From: Gp6-AA40 sp963742105
GTDB taxonomy: Bacteria; Acidobacteriota; Vicinamibacteria; Vicinamibacterales; UBA2999
Assembly: GCA_963742105.1 (NCBI GenBank)
Contig: CAVUKN010000007.1
Span: forward strand, 868,001-932,000
Direction of reading: 5' to 3'
DNA: 64,000 nucleotides
A program made the position numbers and the translations under genes. The notes under the pieces are model-generated. The model worked only from the letters and a program-made list of their open reading frames with translations. It did no database searches and was not told the origin of the DNA. Positions 21,993-29,934 of this stretch are shown one piece after another (the first letter of the stretch is position 1; each line of letters begins with the position of its first letter).

Positions 21993-24192
21993 ACCCTAAT
22001 CCACCCAGTGCAGCACGTCTCGGATGATCGACCACCGCGGAGGTGTCGGAGTCGCGTTCTTGCCGAGAATCCAGTACCTGGTACAGCTCGTCGAAGGTGC
22101 CGTCATGCCGTTTCAGCTCAATCCATGAATTGACGAAGCCTGCCAGTTCGGGCTCGCCGAGCGGCATTCCGAAGGCGAGCGGTACACGAATGGGATCCGG
22201 GAGCGGCACCACCGCCGAAAATCCAGGATAGCGCATCGTCCACGCTGACCCGCGTTCGGCTGGCAGGATCAGCGCGTCGGTTGAGGGCAGACGAAACAGT
22301 TCCTCAACGCTGTTGGCCGACACGAACTGCGCGTCGGGAAGGCGCGCGGCCACCTTGTCCCGGTAGTACGGGATGCCCGGACCCGCAATCCGGATGCGGC
22401 CAAGGCTGCGGACGCGGTCCCACGATTCGAATTTCTCCCGGTCTGGATCACGCACCACGAATCCCACTGTTTCATCGAGATACGGTGTTGAGAACTGGAC
22501 CAGCGCGGCCCGGGGGGTGGTCACCACGACGCCGCCGGCGATGAGATCGCAGGTGCCGTTCGTGAGCATCGTGGTGATGACCTCGGGACGCAGTGCGGCG
22601 GCGCGTTCGATGCTGATGAACTCGAGCCGGACGTCGAGTTCGATGGCCAGGTGGTGCAGCGCCGCAATGTCATAACCGACCAGTTCACCCCGGTTGTTCG
22701 TGTACGAATAGGGCAGTGCATCTGCGAGATGGCACACGCGGAGACTCCGCCGGCCCGTGATGACCTGCAGCCGACGTCCCCGCGGTGGGGCTCCGGCCGC
22801 GTCCGCCTCTGGTGGAGCATTCAGCATGACCGCCTCGGCGCGGGCCTTGAGAGACATCGCTCCAAGCACGTCGGCCATTGCCGCCGGTGGCGTCAGCGCC
22901 TGACCGATGGCGCGGACGCCCCCTACCGTGGCGGCGGCGAGCGCGATTGTGACGACGCCGTAGCGGGTCAGCCGGCGCAGGTCGAATCGCAGGTGTCCCG
23001 TGACGGCGCACGTCCCGATCAGCGCCATGGCGACGGTGTGCATCGCCGCCACCAGCGTACCGAACCGCGAGTTGATGACGCTGGTCGCGACAAACAGTTG
23101 AAATGTGTCCACTGGCACCCGTACGGCGTCGAGCAGGAACGGCATCGCCACGTTGATGCTGCCGAACAGCGTAAAGACGGCGGTCGCGGCGAGGCGCAGG
23201 TACTGACTTGTATGCACAGACGCGTCGGCGAACCAGCCGGCGAACAGGACGAAACTGACCGACAGCAGCTTGCCGCTGTGTGGAAAGTTGTAGGACACGG
23301 GGATGATGACATCCGGCAGCAATCGTTCCTGTTCGTCGGCCGCGGTATGCCGTGCGATCAACTCTGTGCAGGCGGCAGTGAGGACCGGGAGCACGATGAA
23401 CAGGTCGCCAGCGACCGCCGCGGTGATCACGGCCTCCCGGGTGTCGCGGAACACCGCCCTCATGGGAACCGGCGTGAGCACGCTGACCAACCCGGGAAGA
23501 ATCCATAGTGCAAGCAGCAGTGAGAGGGCTGCGTATGCGATCAGATACAGCTGCAGCCGCTCGGCCTGTTCCAGCTGCAGCGTCCCAGCGGTGGTTGCTG
23601 CGATCGCGAACACGCCGTACGGCATCAATCGGACGACGAAGCGCGTCACCCGTGACAGCGCGTCGCCCACCGTCGCAAGCAGCTCCAGCAACCCCTGCCT
23701 GCGAGGCACGCCGATGAGCGCCACGCCGAGCACAATCGAGAAGACGACGACCGCCGGAACGATGTTGTTGGCGAGTGCGAAGAAGGGATTGGCGGGAATG
23801 TACAGATCGACGAAGTCGAGTGGCGGCGCCCGCTCGACGAGGGTGGTGCTGAAGAACCGGGCGGACTCGACGTGCGGAAACGTCAGTGGCATCAGGAACG
23901 CGGTACCCAACGCCAGCATCCACAGCGTGAGGAGGACGAGGATCGAGCGGAGTCCGAGTCTACGGAGGTACTCGATCCGCAGGGATCCGATGCTGTGGAC
24001 GATGGAGACGGTGACATAGGGCAGCACCGCCATCTGGAGCAGCTTGACGAAGCCGCCGGCGATACTGGCGAACACGCCTGCCCGCTCGCCGAGAAAGACG
24101 CCAGCGAAAATTCCCGCGGCCAGACCGATGATCAGGTGTCGAACGAACCGGGATTGGCGCGCTCCGGGTGGCTCGTCGGTCACTCCAGCCAT
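21970..24192 (-). CDS. dicarboxylate/amino-acid:cation symporter fused to a periplasmic substrate-binding domain
   Basis: A 740-aa fusion. Residues 15-430 are a DAACS/GltP-type Na+ or H+ symporter with 8-9 membrane segments and re-entrant regions (NNIVPAVVVFSIVLGVAL near 145, GDLFIVLPVLTAACTEL near 275, PVSYNFPHSGKLLSVSFV near 310, TSVINSRFGTLVAAMHTV near 390). Residues 480-715 are an SBP_bac_3-type periplasmic domain (LRVCHLADALPYSYTNNRGELVGYD-type start split around residue 485, then NGTCDLIAGGVVVTTPRA and FSTPYLDETVGFVV). The binding domain would be tethered outside the inner membrane next to the carrier. The final residues GWPVAGSW are encoded by repeat DNA. The gene ends beside the 1-kb repeat block and overlaps the upstream STAS gene by 13 bp. 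Confidence 0.88.
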   Translation of the reverse strand: MAGVTDEPPGARQSRFVRHLIIGLAAGIFAGVFLGERAGVFASIAGGFVKLLQMAVLPYVTVSIVHSIGSLRIEYLRRLGLRSILVLLTLWMLALGTAFLMPLTFPHVESARFFSTTLVERAPPLDFVDLYIPANPFFALANNIVPAVVVFSIVLGVALIGVPRRQGLLELLATVGDALSRVTRFVVRLMPYGVFAIAATTAGTLQLEQAERLQLYLIAYAALSLLLALWILPGLVSVLTPVPMRAVFRDTREAVITAAVAGDLFIVLPVLTAACTELIARHTAADEQERLLPDVIIPVSYNFPHSGKLLSVSFVLFAGWFADASVHTSQYLRLAATAVFTLFGSINVAMPFLLDAVRVPVDTFQLFVATSVINSRFGTLVAAMHTVAMALIGTCAVTGHLRFDLRRLTRYGVVTIALAAATVGGVRAIGQALTPPAAMADVLGAMSLKARAEAVMLNAPPEADAAGAPPRGRRLQVITGRRSLRVCHLADALPYSYTNNRGELVGYDIAALHHLAIELDVRLEFISIERAAALRPEVITTMLTNGTCDLIAGGVVVTTPRAALVQFSTPYLDETVGFVVRDPDREKFESWDRVRSLGRIRIAGPGIPYYRDKVAARLPDAQFVSANSVEELFRLPSTDALILPAERGSAWTMRYPGFSAVVPLPDPIRVPLAFGMPLGEPELAGFVNSWIELKRHDGTFDELYQVLDSRQERDSDTSAVVDHPRRAALGGLGWPVAGSW

Positions 24193-24425
24193 CGGCGGAA
24201 GTAGGCCGGGACGCCGACCAGTTCGGCGCCGTTCTGATGCAGCCGGCGGAGGGCGTCCACGCCAACGGGATCCGCGGACAGAAGATCGGAGAGGTCGACC
24301 CGGACATCACGCCCGATGGCGGCGCACGTGCCCCACAATTCGTGCACTTGGGCCGCCATCAGTCGCCCGGCGAGCAGCACGGTCGGGCCGTCCGCCCGTT
24401 CGACGACCTCGATTCGGCAGTCCAT
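24180..24425 (-). CDS. STAS-domain protein
   Basis: An 81-aa single-domain STAS protein of the anti-sigma-factor-antagonist fold (MDCRIEVVERADGPTVLLAG, VHELWGTCAAIGRDVRVDLS, ADPVGVDALRRLHQNGAEL). The position usually phosphorylated in SpoIIAA-like proteins is occupied by SADPVG, with Ser just before Ala-Asp, so regulation by phosphorylation is possible but not certain. The ATG at 24425 follows AGGCGG; an in-frame GTG at 24476 would add 17 residues. It is translationally coupled to the downstream carrier-binding fusion (13-bp overlap), so it may regulate that transporter, as STAS domains do in SulP carriers; this is inference. Confidence 0.8.
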   Translation of the reverse strand: MDCRIEVVERADGPTVLLAGRLMAAQVHELWGTCAAIGRDVRVDLSDLLSADPVGVDALRRLHQNGAELVGVPAYFRRWLE

Positions 24426-24624
24426 GCCGCCTGACGGATTCAAGACTGACACCACCGCATCACCTGGGGGCGCCACACCGGTTTGCTCGGCAACCGCGCC
24501 GCCTTCGGTCGCTACGAGTCACGGCCTGCGGGCGAATTCGACAACTGGTTGTGAGCGGCGACCGCGGCGTCTCCGCGTAAAACATGCGCGCAGCGAGGGC
24601 ATGGCGGTTGCTGCGGGTGGCGGC

Positions 24625-26280
24625 ATGAAGCGCCTTGCGATTGTCATGGTCGTCGTGTGCCTGCACGCGGCGGCGCTCGGCGCGCAGTCCCTCGACTTGA
24701 GCGATCCCGCCATCAGCGCGGTGGCTCCACGTGACCAGGAGGTCGCGCTCACCTACGAGAACCGGCCGATCCTGCTGCTGCGCGCGCGCGTGATGAATCG
24801 GCTCCCGGCCGATCGGGCCGCCAACGCGTCGAGATTGATCAGGGAACTGGTGTCGGCCGGGACGACGGGCCCGGTCGAAACCCGTTCTCAGTACGGTGCG
24901 CGGATCATCAGCGTGGCGCAGCAGGACATCATCGCCGTGACACCGGCGGACCTGTATGTCCTCAATGGTGAAACGCTCGACGCCACCGCAGAACTCGCGG
25001 CAACCCGGCTCCGGAACGCGCTGGAAGAAGCCAAAGAGCTCCGATCGATCCGAGCGCTGGTGCGAGGCACGTTGGCGGTGTTCGCGGTCACGGCGATCCT
25101 CGTCGCGTTGCTGTGGCTGGTGCGAAGGCTGGGCAAGGCAGTGAGGTTGCGTTTCCTCCTCGCGGCCGAACGCCGGACGACGGCGACGTGGCGGCTGGTA
25201 CACGTGGCCAACATCCCGCGCATCGCCGCGTTCCTGGTCGGGGTGTCCCAGGCCGTCGTCGCCAGCTTTCTGCTGTATCTCTGGCTGGCGTTCGTGCTGC
25301 GGCAGTTTCCATACACCCGTCCGTGGGGAGAATCCCTGCGATCGCTGATGCTTGGCGAGGTAAGTTCGGCTGGAGGCGCCTTCAGCGCCGCGCTTCCAGG
25401 ACTCATCAGCGTCACGATCATTTTTGTGATCGCCAGGGTGGTCACGCGGGCGGTGCGACTCGTCTTCGATGCCGTCGAAGCGGGCCGCATGTCGTTGCCG
25501 GGCGTGTATCCCGATACCGCCGCCGCGGCGGGACGGCTGGCGATCGCCATGCTGTGGCTGCTGGCACTGGCGATGGCCTATCCGCACATCCCAGGCAGCG
25601 ACAGCTCCGCCTTCAAGGGGCTCAGCGTCTTCGTCGGCGTCGTCATCTCGCTCGGCTCCAGCGGCGTGGTGCAGCATCTCATGAGCGGCCTGATGCTGAC
25701 GTTCTCGCGGGCCGTGCACGTGGGCGACTTCGCACGGATCGGCGACGTCACCGGTACCGTGCTGCAGATCGGCGCGCTCGCCACGAAGGTGCGGACACCG
25801 TACGGCGAGGAAATCACCATTCCTAACGCGGTGGTCGTGTCGCAGACCACGACCAACTATTCGAAGGCCCCGGACGGGGCGGTCCCTTTCCTGACGACGT
25901 CGGTGACGATTGGTTACGACACGCCATGGCGGCAGGTCGAAGGGCTGTTGCTGGTGGCGGCAGGGGAGACGGCCGGAGTCCGCTCGGAACCGAAACCGTT
26001 CGTCTGGCGCGAGGGGCTGGAGGATTTCTACGTGAAGTACACTCTGCTCGTCGCACCCGAGGACCCGAACGACCGCGCAGCGCTGCTCGACCGCCTGCAC
26101 GCCCGCATTCTCGACGCGTTCAACCAGTACGGCGTCCAGATCATGTCGCCCCACTACATGATCGATCCGCGCGACCAGAAGGTCGTCCCGCCCTCGCGCT
26201 GGCACGTGGCGCCGGCGCCCGTCGCGAGCGGTGCCGCGGCTGCTGCGGCGGCCGTGACGGACACGCCCCGGCGCTCGTGA
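24625..26280 (+). CDS. MscS-family mechanosensitive channel
   Basis: A 551-aa small-conductance channel of the larger, exported-N-terminus type. A signal-like segment (LAIVMVVVCLHAAALGAQ) is followed by a periplasmic region to about residue 150, then membrane helices (AVFAVTAILVALLWLV near 150; IAAFLVGVSQAVVASFLLYL near 205; LISVTIIFVIARVVTRAV near 260; LAIAMLWLLALAMAY near 305). The pore helix and upper beta domain follow (GVVISLGSSGVVQHLMSGLM near 345, VGDFARIGDVTGTVLQIG and EEITIPNAVVVSQTTTNYS near 395), with an Ala-rich tail. It would release solutes during osmotic downshift. Start: ATG 24625 with an in-frame ATG at 24601 as alternative. Confidence 0.9.
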   Translation: MKRLAIVMVVVCLHAAALGAQSLDLSDPAISAVAPRDQEVALTYENRPILLLRARVMNRLPADRAANASRLIRELVSAGTTGPVETRSQYGARIISVAQQDIIAVTPADLYVLNGETLDATAELAATRLRNALEEAKELRSIRALVRGTLAVFAVTAILVALLWLVRRLGKAVRLRFLLAAERRTTATWRLVHVANIPRIAAFLVGVSQAVVASFLLYLWLAFVLRQFPYTRPWGESLRSLMLGEVSSAGGAFSAALPGLISVTIIFVIARVVTRAVRLVFDAVEAGRMSLPGVYPDTAAAAGRLAIAMLWLLALAMAYPHIPGSDSSAFKGLSVFVGVVISLGSSGVVQHLMSGLMLTFSRAVHVGDFARIGDVTGTVLQIGALATKVRTPYGEEITIPNAVVVSQTTTNYSKAPDGAVPFLTTSVTIGYDTPWRQVEGLLLVAAGETAGVRSEPKPFVWREGLEDFYVKYTLLVAPEDPNDRAALLDRLHARILDAFNQYGVQIMSPHYMIDPRDQKVVPPSRWHVAPAPVASGAAAAAAAVTDTPRRS

Positions 26281-26419
26281 GCCGCCTCACAACATCCGGT
26301 GAGCGTGCAGGCGCGATTCCTCGATTTCGCACGAAATCAGGTGCAAAATCATTGATGGGGAGGGGGGACCATCGCTTGCACTCCGCACCACGGTTCTTTC
26401 TGTCACTTAAGGAGACGCG

Positions 26420-26971
26420 ATGACTCTGCACCGCCCGATGCTTCTCGCACTGCTGCTCGCCCTCGTGCCGGGTATAGCCGCAGCGCAGAAGACGACCTAC
26501 GACTTCGACAAAACGGCACCGTTCAGCATGTTCAAGACCTACTCGCTCGAACAAGGAACGCCGGTGGGTCAGCCGCTCATCGATCAGCGGATCGTGGCGG
26601 CCCTGGAGAACGAGTTGAAGGCGAAGGGCTTCACCAAGAACGACACCAACCCCGACGTGTTCGTGCTGTACCACGTGGCGTTCGACAAGCAGCAGGACAT
26701 CTCCGCCTACAGCACCGGCCCGACCTACGGCGCCTACGGCTACGGCTGGGGCGGTGGCTGGGGTGCGACCACGACCGACGTGCGCGTCCGCGAGATCGTG
26801 GTTGGCACGCTGGCGGTGGACATGGTCGATGCGAAGAAGAAACAGATTGCGTGGCGTGGCCTCGGCACGAAGGAGATCGACACCGGTGCCAAACCGGACA
26901 AGCGCGACAAGAACATCGCCGGCGCGGTCACCAAGATCATGAAGAACTATCCGCCGAAGGTGAAGTCATGA
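26420..26971 (+). CDS. DUF4136 exported protein, copy 1
   Basis: A 183-aa protein with a signal peptide (MLLALLLALVPGIAAA, cleavage near AAAQ) and the DUF4136 domain: TYDFDKTAPFSMFKTYSLEQ, a conserved middle with PDVFVLYHVAFDKQQDISAY, a Tyr/Gly/Trp-rich loop (GAYGYGWGGGWG), then VGTLAVDMVDAKKKQIAWRG and a C-terminal IAGAVTKIMKNYPPK. Family members are exported or lipoproteins of unknown function; here no lipobox Cys is present. TAAGGAGACGCG precedes the ATG. It heads the operon 26,420-31,263 and overlaps the next gene by four bases. Confidence 0.9.
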   Translation: MTLHRPMLLALLLALVPGIAAAQKTTYDFDKTAPFSMFKTYSLEQGTPVGQPLIDQRIVAALENELKAKGFTKNDTNPDVFVLYHVAFDKQQDISAYSTGPTYGAYGYGWGGGWGATTTDVRVREIVVGTLAVDMVDAKKKQIAWRGLGTKEIDTGAKPDKRDKNIAGAVTKIMKNYPPKVKS

Positions 26972-27531
26972 ACACTGTGATCCGAAACGGCGCCCTGCTC
27001 GCGATTGCGGTGACGGCGGTCGTCGCGACGGCGACCGCGGCCGCGCCGGAGACCTTCAGCGCCACGGCGTCGGTCAAGAAGGGAACGGTGATCGCGAGCG
27101 CCCCGGTCCGTGTCAACGTCACACGGTACGCGACGGATGCGGAGCGCGAGGCGGCCGTCAAAGCCGTCCGCACCGGCGGCACCAAAGCGCTGAAGGCGCT
27201 GCTCGCGTCGAAACCGGACGTCGGCTACATCGAGCTCGCCGACAAGCGGACGGCGGTCAAGTTCGCCGGGGAGCGAACCAGCGGGGGCGGTCGGCTGATC
27301 ACGGTGGTCACCGCGGAACCGATTCTGTATCTCGGGGCCAAGTTCACCCCGTCGAAGCCGATCGAGGGCTTCGACGTCGCCATCGCGATGTTCGAGGTCC
27401 AAGCCAGTGGCCCGGGTGTGGGTGACATCTCACCGGCGGCCCAGGTTGCGCTCGACGAATCCGGTGCGCTCGTCGTCAACGACTACGGGCAGACCGTCGT
27501 CTGGCTGAACAACATCACAGTCCAAAAATGA
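26968..27531 (+). CDS. exported protein of unknown function, paralogue A of a duplicated pair
   Basis: A 187-aa protein with a signal peptide (GALLAIAVTAVVATATAAA). The mature part includes VNVTRYATDAEREAAVKAV, LLASKPDVGYIELADKRTAV, and ITVVTAEPILYLGAKFTPSK, then a C-terminal LDESGALVVNDYGQTVVWL. It is clearly related, along its whole length, to the protein at 28146-28733 (shared pattern: Y..D.dR..v..al..GG....l..L...P.VG.IE...., then ITVVTe.PiyfLG). I do not recognise the family. The start ATG overlaps the DUF4136 stop and its own stop overlaps the second DUF4136 gene. Confidence 0.82.
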   Translation: MNTVIRNGALLAIAVTAVVATATAAAPETFSATASVKKGTVIASAPVRVNVTRYATDAEREAAVKAVRTGGTKALKALLASKPDVGYIELADKRTAVKFAGERTSGGGRLITVVTAEPILYLGAKFTPSKPIEGFDVAIAMFEVQASGPGVGDISPAAQVALDESGALVVNDYGQTVVWLNNITVQK

Positions 27532-28118
27532 CCATCCGCGCCCTTCCGGTGCTCCTCTGTGCGGTCGGCGTGATGACGGTTGCGGTGGTGCAGGCGGCAG
27601 GCGTGAAAGTAAAGACCGAGTATGACCGCGGCGCTGACTTCGCGGCGCTGCGGTCATACAGCTGGCTGCCCACGCCGCCCTACGCCACCCAGATTTCGCC
27701 TGAGGTCGGCGACAAGTTTCTGTCGCAGGAAATCATCGACGCGCCCTTGCGCGCGACTGTGGACCAGGCGCTCGCCGCGAAAGGACTGAAGCCGGCCGCG
27801 GATGCCGCTACGGCCGACTGCTTCCTCGTCTACTACGCTGCATTCGGGACGACCATCAACGCCAACGTGCTCGGTGAGCACTATGCTTACATTACGGGCT
27901 GGGGTTCTCCCCTCGTCGGGGCGACGCCGACCACGGCGTTACGCGTGCTCGAGCAAGGGACGGTCGTGCTCGACATACTCAACCGCGACAAGAAGGTGGC
28001 GATCTGGCGCGCCACCGCGACTGGTGCGGTCGATCGCGATCAGACCGATCAGCAGCGGGCCCGGCGCCTCAAGGAAGCTGTCGGCGACATGTTCAAGAAA
28101 TTTCCGCCAGCCAAATAA
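27528..28118 (+). CDS. DUF4136 exported protein, copy 2
   Basis: A 196-aa protein with a signal peptide (LPVLLCAVGVMTVAVVQAAG) and a DUF4136 domain (KVKTEYDRGADFAALRSYSW, DQALAAKGLKPAADAATADC, FLVYYAAFGTTINANVLGEH, TVVLDILNRDKKVAIWRATA, RRLKEAVGDMFKKFPPAK). It is divergent from the first copy, with about the same length and layout, so the duplication is old. The overlap with the preceding gene (ATGA) indicates translational coupling. Its role is unknown; probably periplasmic or outer-membrane associated. Confidence 0.9.
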   Translation: MTIRALPVLLCAVGVMTVAVVQAAGVKVKTEYDRGADFAALRSYSWLPTPPYATQISPEVGDKFLSQEIIDAPLRATVDQALAAKGLKPAADAATADCFLVYYAAFGTTINANVLGEHYAYITGWGSPLVGATPTTALRVLEQGTVVLDILNRDKKVAIWRATATGAVDRDQTDQQRARRLKEAVGDMFKKFPPAK

Positions 28119-28145
28119 TATCGCGCGGTCGCAAGGAGCATATCG

Positions 28146-28733
28146 ATGTCCTTTATTCGAACGTCCTTACTGGTTCTGACGGCCGCGTCCGTGTCCGTCG
28201 CCGCGGTATCGGCGCAGCGGCCGAAGCCGTACTCCGCGCCGGAAGCGTTCACCTCGGATCTGCAGGGAAAGAGCGGCAACTCCGCGGTGGTGAGCAAGAT
28301 CACCGTTCAAATCGATCGCTACACACCGGAGCAGGATCGCAAGGGCATCAGCGATGCCCTGACGACGGGTGGGTATCCCAAGTTCCTGCAGACGCTCCGC
28401 GCCGCGCCGGTCGTCGGCACCGTCGAAATCGAGAAACAGAAATTCAACGTGCGTTTTGCCCGAGAGAAGGCGACGGAAAAGGGACGCGACATCACCGTGG
28501 TCACGGAGTCGCCGGTGTACTTCCTCGGCGGCGGCCGCTCCGATGCCAAACCGCGCGCCGGTTACGAGATCGCGGTGGTGACGCTCAGCGTCGACGACTA
28601 CGGACTCGGGACCGGACGCATGGCGGCCGCCGCGAAGGTGAAGCCGGATGGCAGCGGCGGGGTCATCCTCGACGACTACGCGGAGGAGCCGATCCGGTTA
28701 CCGGTCGTCACCCGCGCCAAGAACAAGCCATGA
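28146..28733 (+). CDS. exported protein of unknown function, paralogue B of a duplicated pair
   Basis: A 195-aa protein with a signal peptide (TSLLVLTAASVSVAAVSAQ). The mature part has VVSKITVQIDRYTPEQDRKG, LTTGGYPKFLQTLRAAPVVG, DITVVTESPVYFLGGGRSDA and GGVILDDYAEEPIRLPVV. It is homologous to 26968-27531. GCAAGGAGCATATCG precedes the ATG; the 27-bp gap from the second DUF4136 gene is the only real gap in the first half of the operon. The stop overlaps the next ATG (28730). No catalytic motif is evident. Confidence 0.82.
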   Translation: MSFIRTSLLVLTAASVSVAAVSAQRPKPYSAPEAFTSDLQGKSGNSAVVSKITVQIDRYTPEQDRKGISDALTTGGYPKFLQTLRAAPVVGTVEIEKQKFNVRFAREKATEKGRDITVVTESPVYFLGGGRSDAKPRAGYEIAVVTLSVDDYGLGTGRMAAAAKVKPDGSGGVILDDYAEEPIRLPVVTRAKNKP

Positions 28734-29923
28734 TCTCGTCCCTGCGGCTCGCCGCGGCCGTGGCTCTCGTGACCGCGGTCGCGCCCACGGCGAGCGCGCA
28801 GGACTCACGTGCCGAAGTCATTGCGCAGGCGCAGGCGGAAAAGGCGCGACACTTGGTGCCCTACAGGCCGAGCCGGGCGGAAGAGATCGCCGCGGGGGTG
28901 CAACGCCACTTGGTCGAGACCCCATCCGGCCCGTATCCCTGGTTCGACAGCGCATACGGCGGCGGCGGCTTCACGTTCGGCGCCGGTTATCGCCAATTCA
29001 CCGGCGACCGGACCTTGTGGAACGCCCGGGGACTCTACTCGCTGAAATCGTACAAACGGTTCGAACTGCTGATGACGTCCTCAGGCCTTGCCCACGATCA
29101 CGTCAATCTGCAGGCGATCGGTGGATGGCGTGATGCCACCCAGGTGGCGTTCTACGGCCTCGGGGGTGATACGAGCAAGGACGCCAAGACGAACTTCGGT
29201 ATGCAGCAGTTCTACACCGGTGCGAATGCCGAGGTCCGCGGGCGCGCTAAGACCATCCTCGAGCTGTCGCTGCAATTCGAGGACTACTTGATCAAAACTG
29301 GCAGCGGATCGTCAGCTTCGACCGAGACGGTATTCACGCCCGCCACGGCTCCCGGGATCGACGGCGATCCGGCGTTCCTGCACACGACCATTGGCGGCGG
29401 CTTCGATATTCGCCCGGCCGCCGGTTATGCGCGCCGCGGGGGCCTGTATACGGTCACCTACGACAACTGGGCAGACCGCGACCACACGTACGACTTCGAC
29501 CGTGTGACCGCCGAAGCGGTACAGCACTTTCCCATCCTGCGCGAGAACTGGGTGGTATCGCTGCACGGCGTCGTGAAGTCGACCCTCGACGATCAGGACC
29601 AGGTGCCGTTCTTCCTGCTCCCGTCGCTGGGAAGCGGCAGCACGCTCCGCGCGTATTCGAGCTGGCGGTTCCGCGATCGCCACTCGATGCTGATGTCCGG
29701 CGAGTGGCGATGGATTCCGAGCCGGCTCGCCATGGACATGGCGCTCTTCTACGACGCCGGCAAGGTCACCAGCCGCCGCGAGGACCTCGACTTCGACAAT
29801 CTGAAGACGGACTTCGGCGTCGGCGTCCGCTTTCACAGTCCTACCGCGACGCCGCTCCGGATCGACGTCGCATATGGCAGCGAGGGGCTGAACATCGTGT
29901 TTTCCGGCTCTGCCGCCTTCTGA
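28730..29923 (+). CDS. outer-membrane surface-antigen-like beta-barrel
   Basis: A 397-aa protein with a signal peptide ending at ASAQ. A short N-terminal region is followed by a barrel of about 12-16 strands resembling the bacterial surface antigen (BamA/D15 C-terminal) family: GAGYRQFTGDRTLWNARGLY, FYGLGGDTSKDAKTNFGMQQ, the HSMLMSGEWRWIPSRLAMDM strand and FYDAGKVTSR are typical, and the chain ends in the aromatic SAAF. POTRA repeats are absent, so it is unlikely to be the essential assembly factor; an accessory porin or transporter is more likely. It overlaps the preceding exported-protein gene by four bases. Confidence 0.82.
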   Translation: MISSLRLAAAVALVTAVAPTASAQDSRAEVIAQAQAEKARHLVPYRPSRAEEIAAGVQRHLVETPSGPYPWFDSAYGGGGFTFGAGYRQFTGDRTLWNARGLYSLKSYKRFELLMTSSGLAHDHVNLQAIGGWRDATQVAFYGLGGDTSKDAKTNFGMQQFYTGANAEVRGRAKTILELSLQFEDYLIKTGSGSSASTETVFTPATAPGIDGDPAFLHTTIGGGFDIRPAAGYARRGGLYTVTYDNWADRDHTYDFDRVTAEAVQHFPILRENWVVSLHGVVKSTLDDQDQVPFFLLPSLGSGSTLRAYSSWRFRDRHSMLMSGEWRWIPSRLAMDMALFYDAGKVTSRREDLDFDNLKTDFGVGVRFHSPTATPLRIDVAYGSEGLNIVFSGSAAF

Positions 29924-29934
29924 CGGAGGGATTC

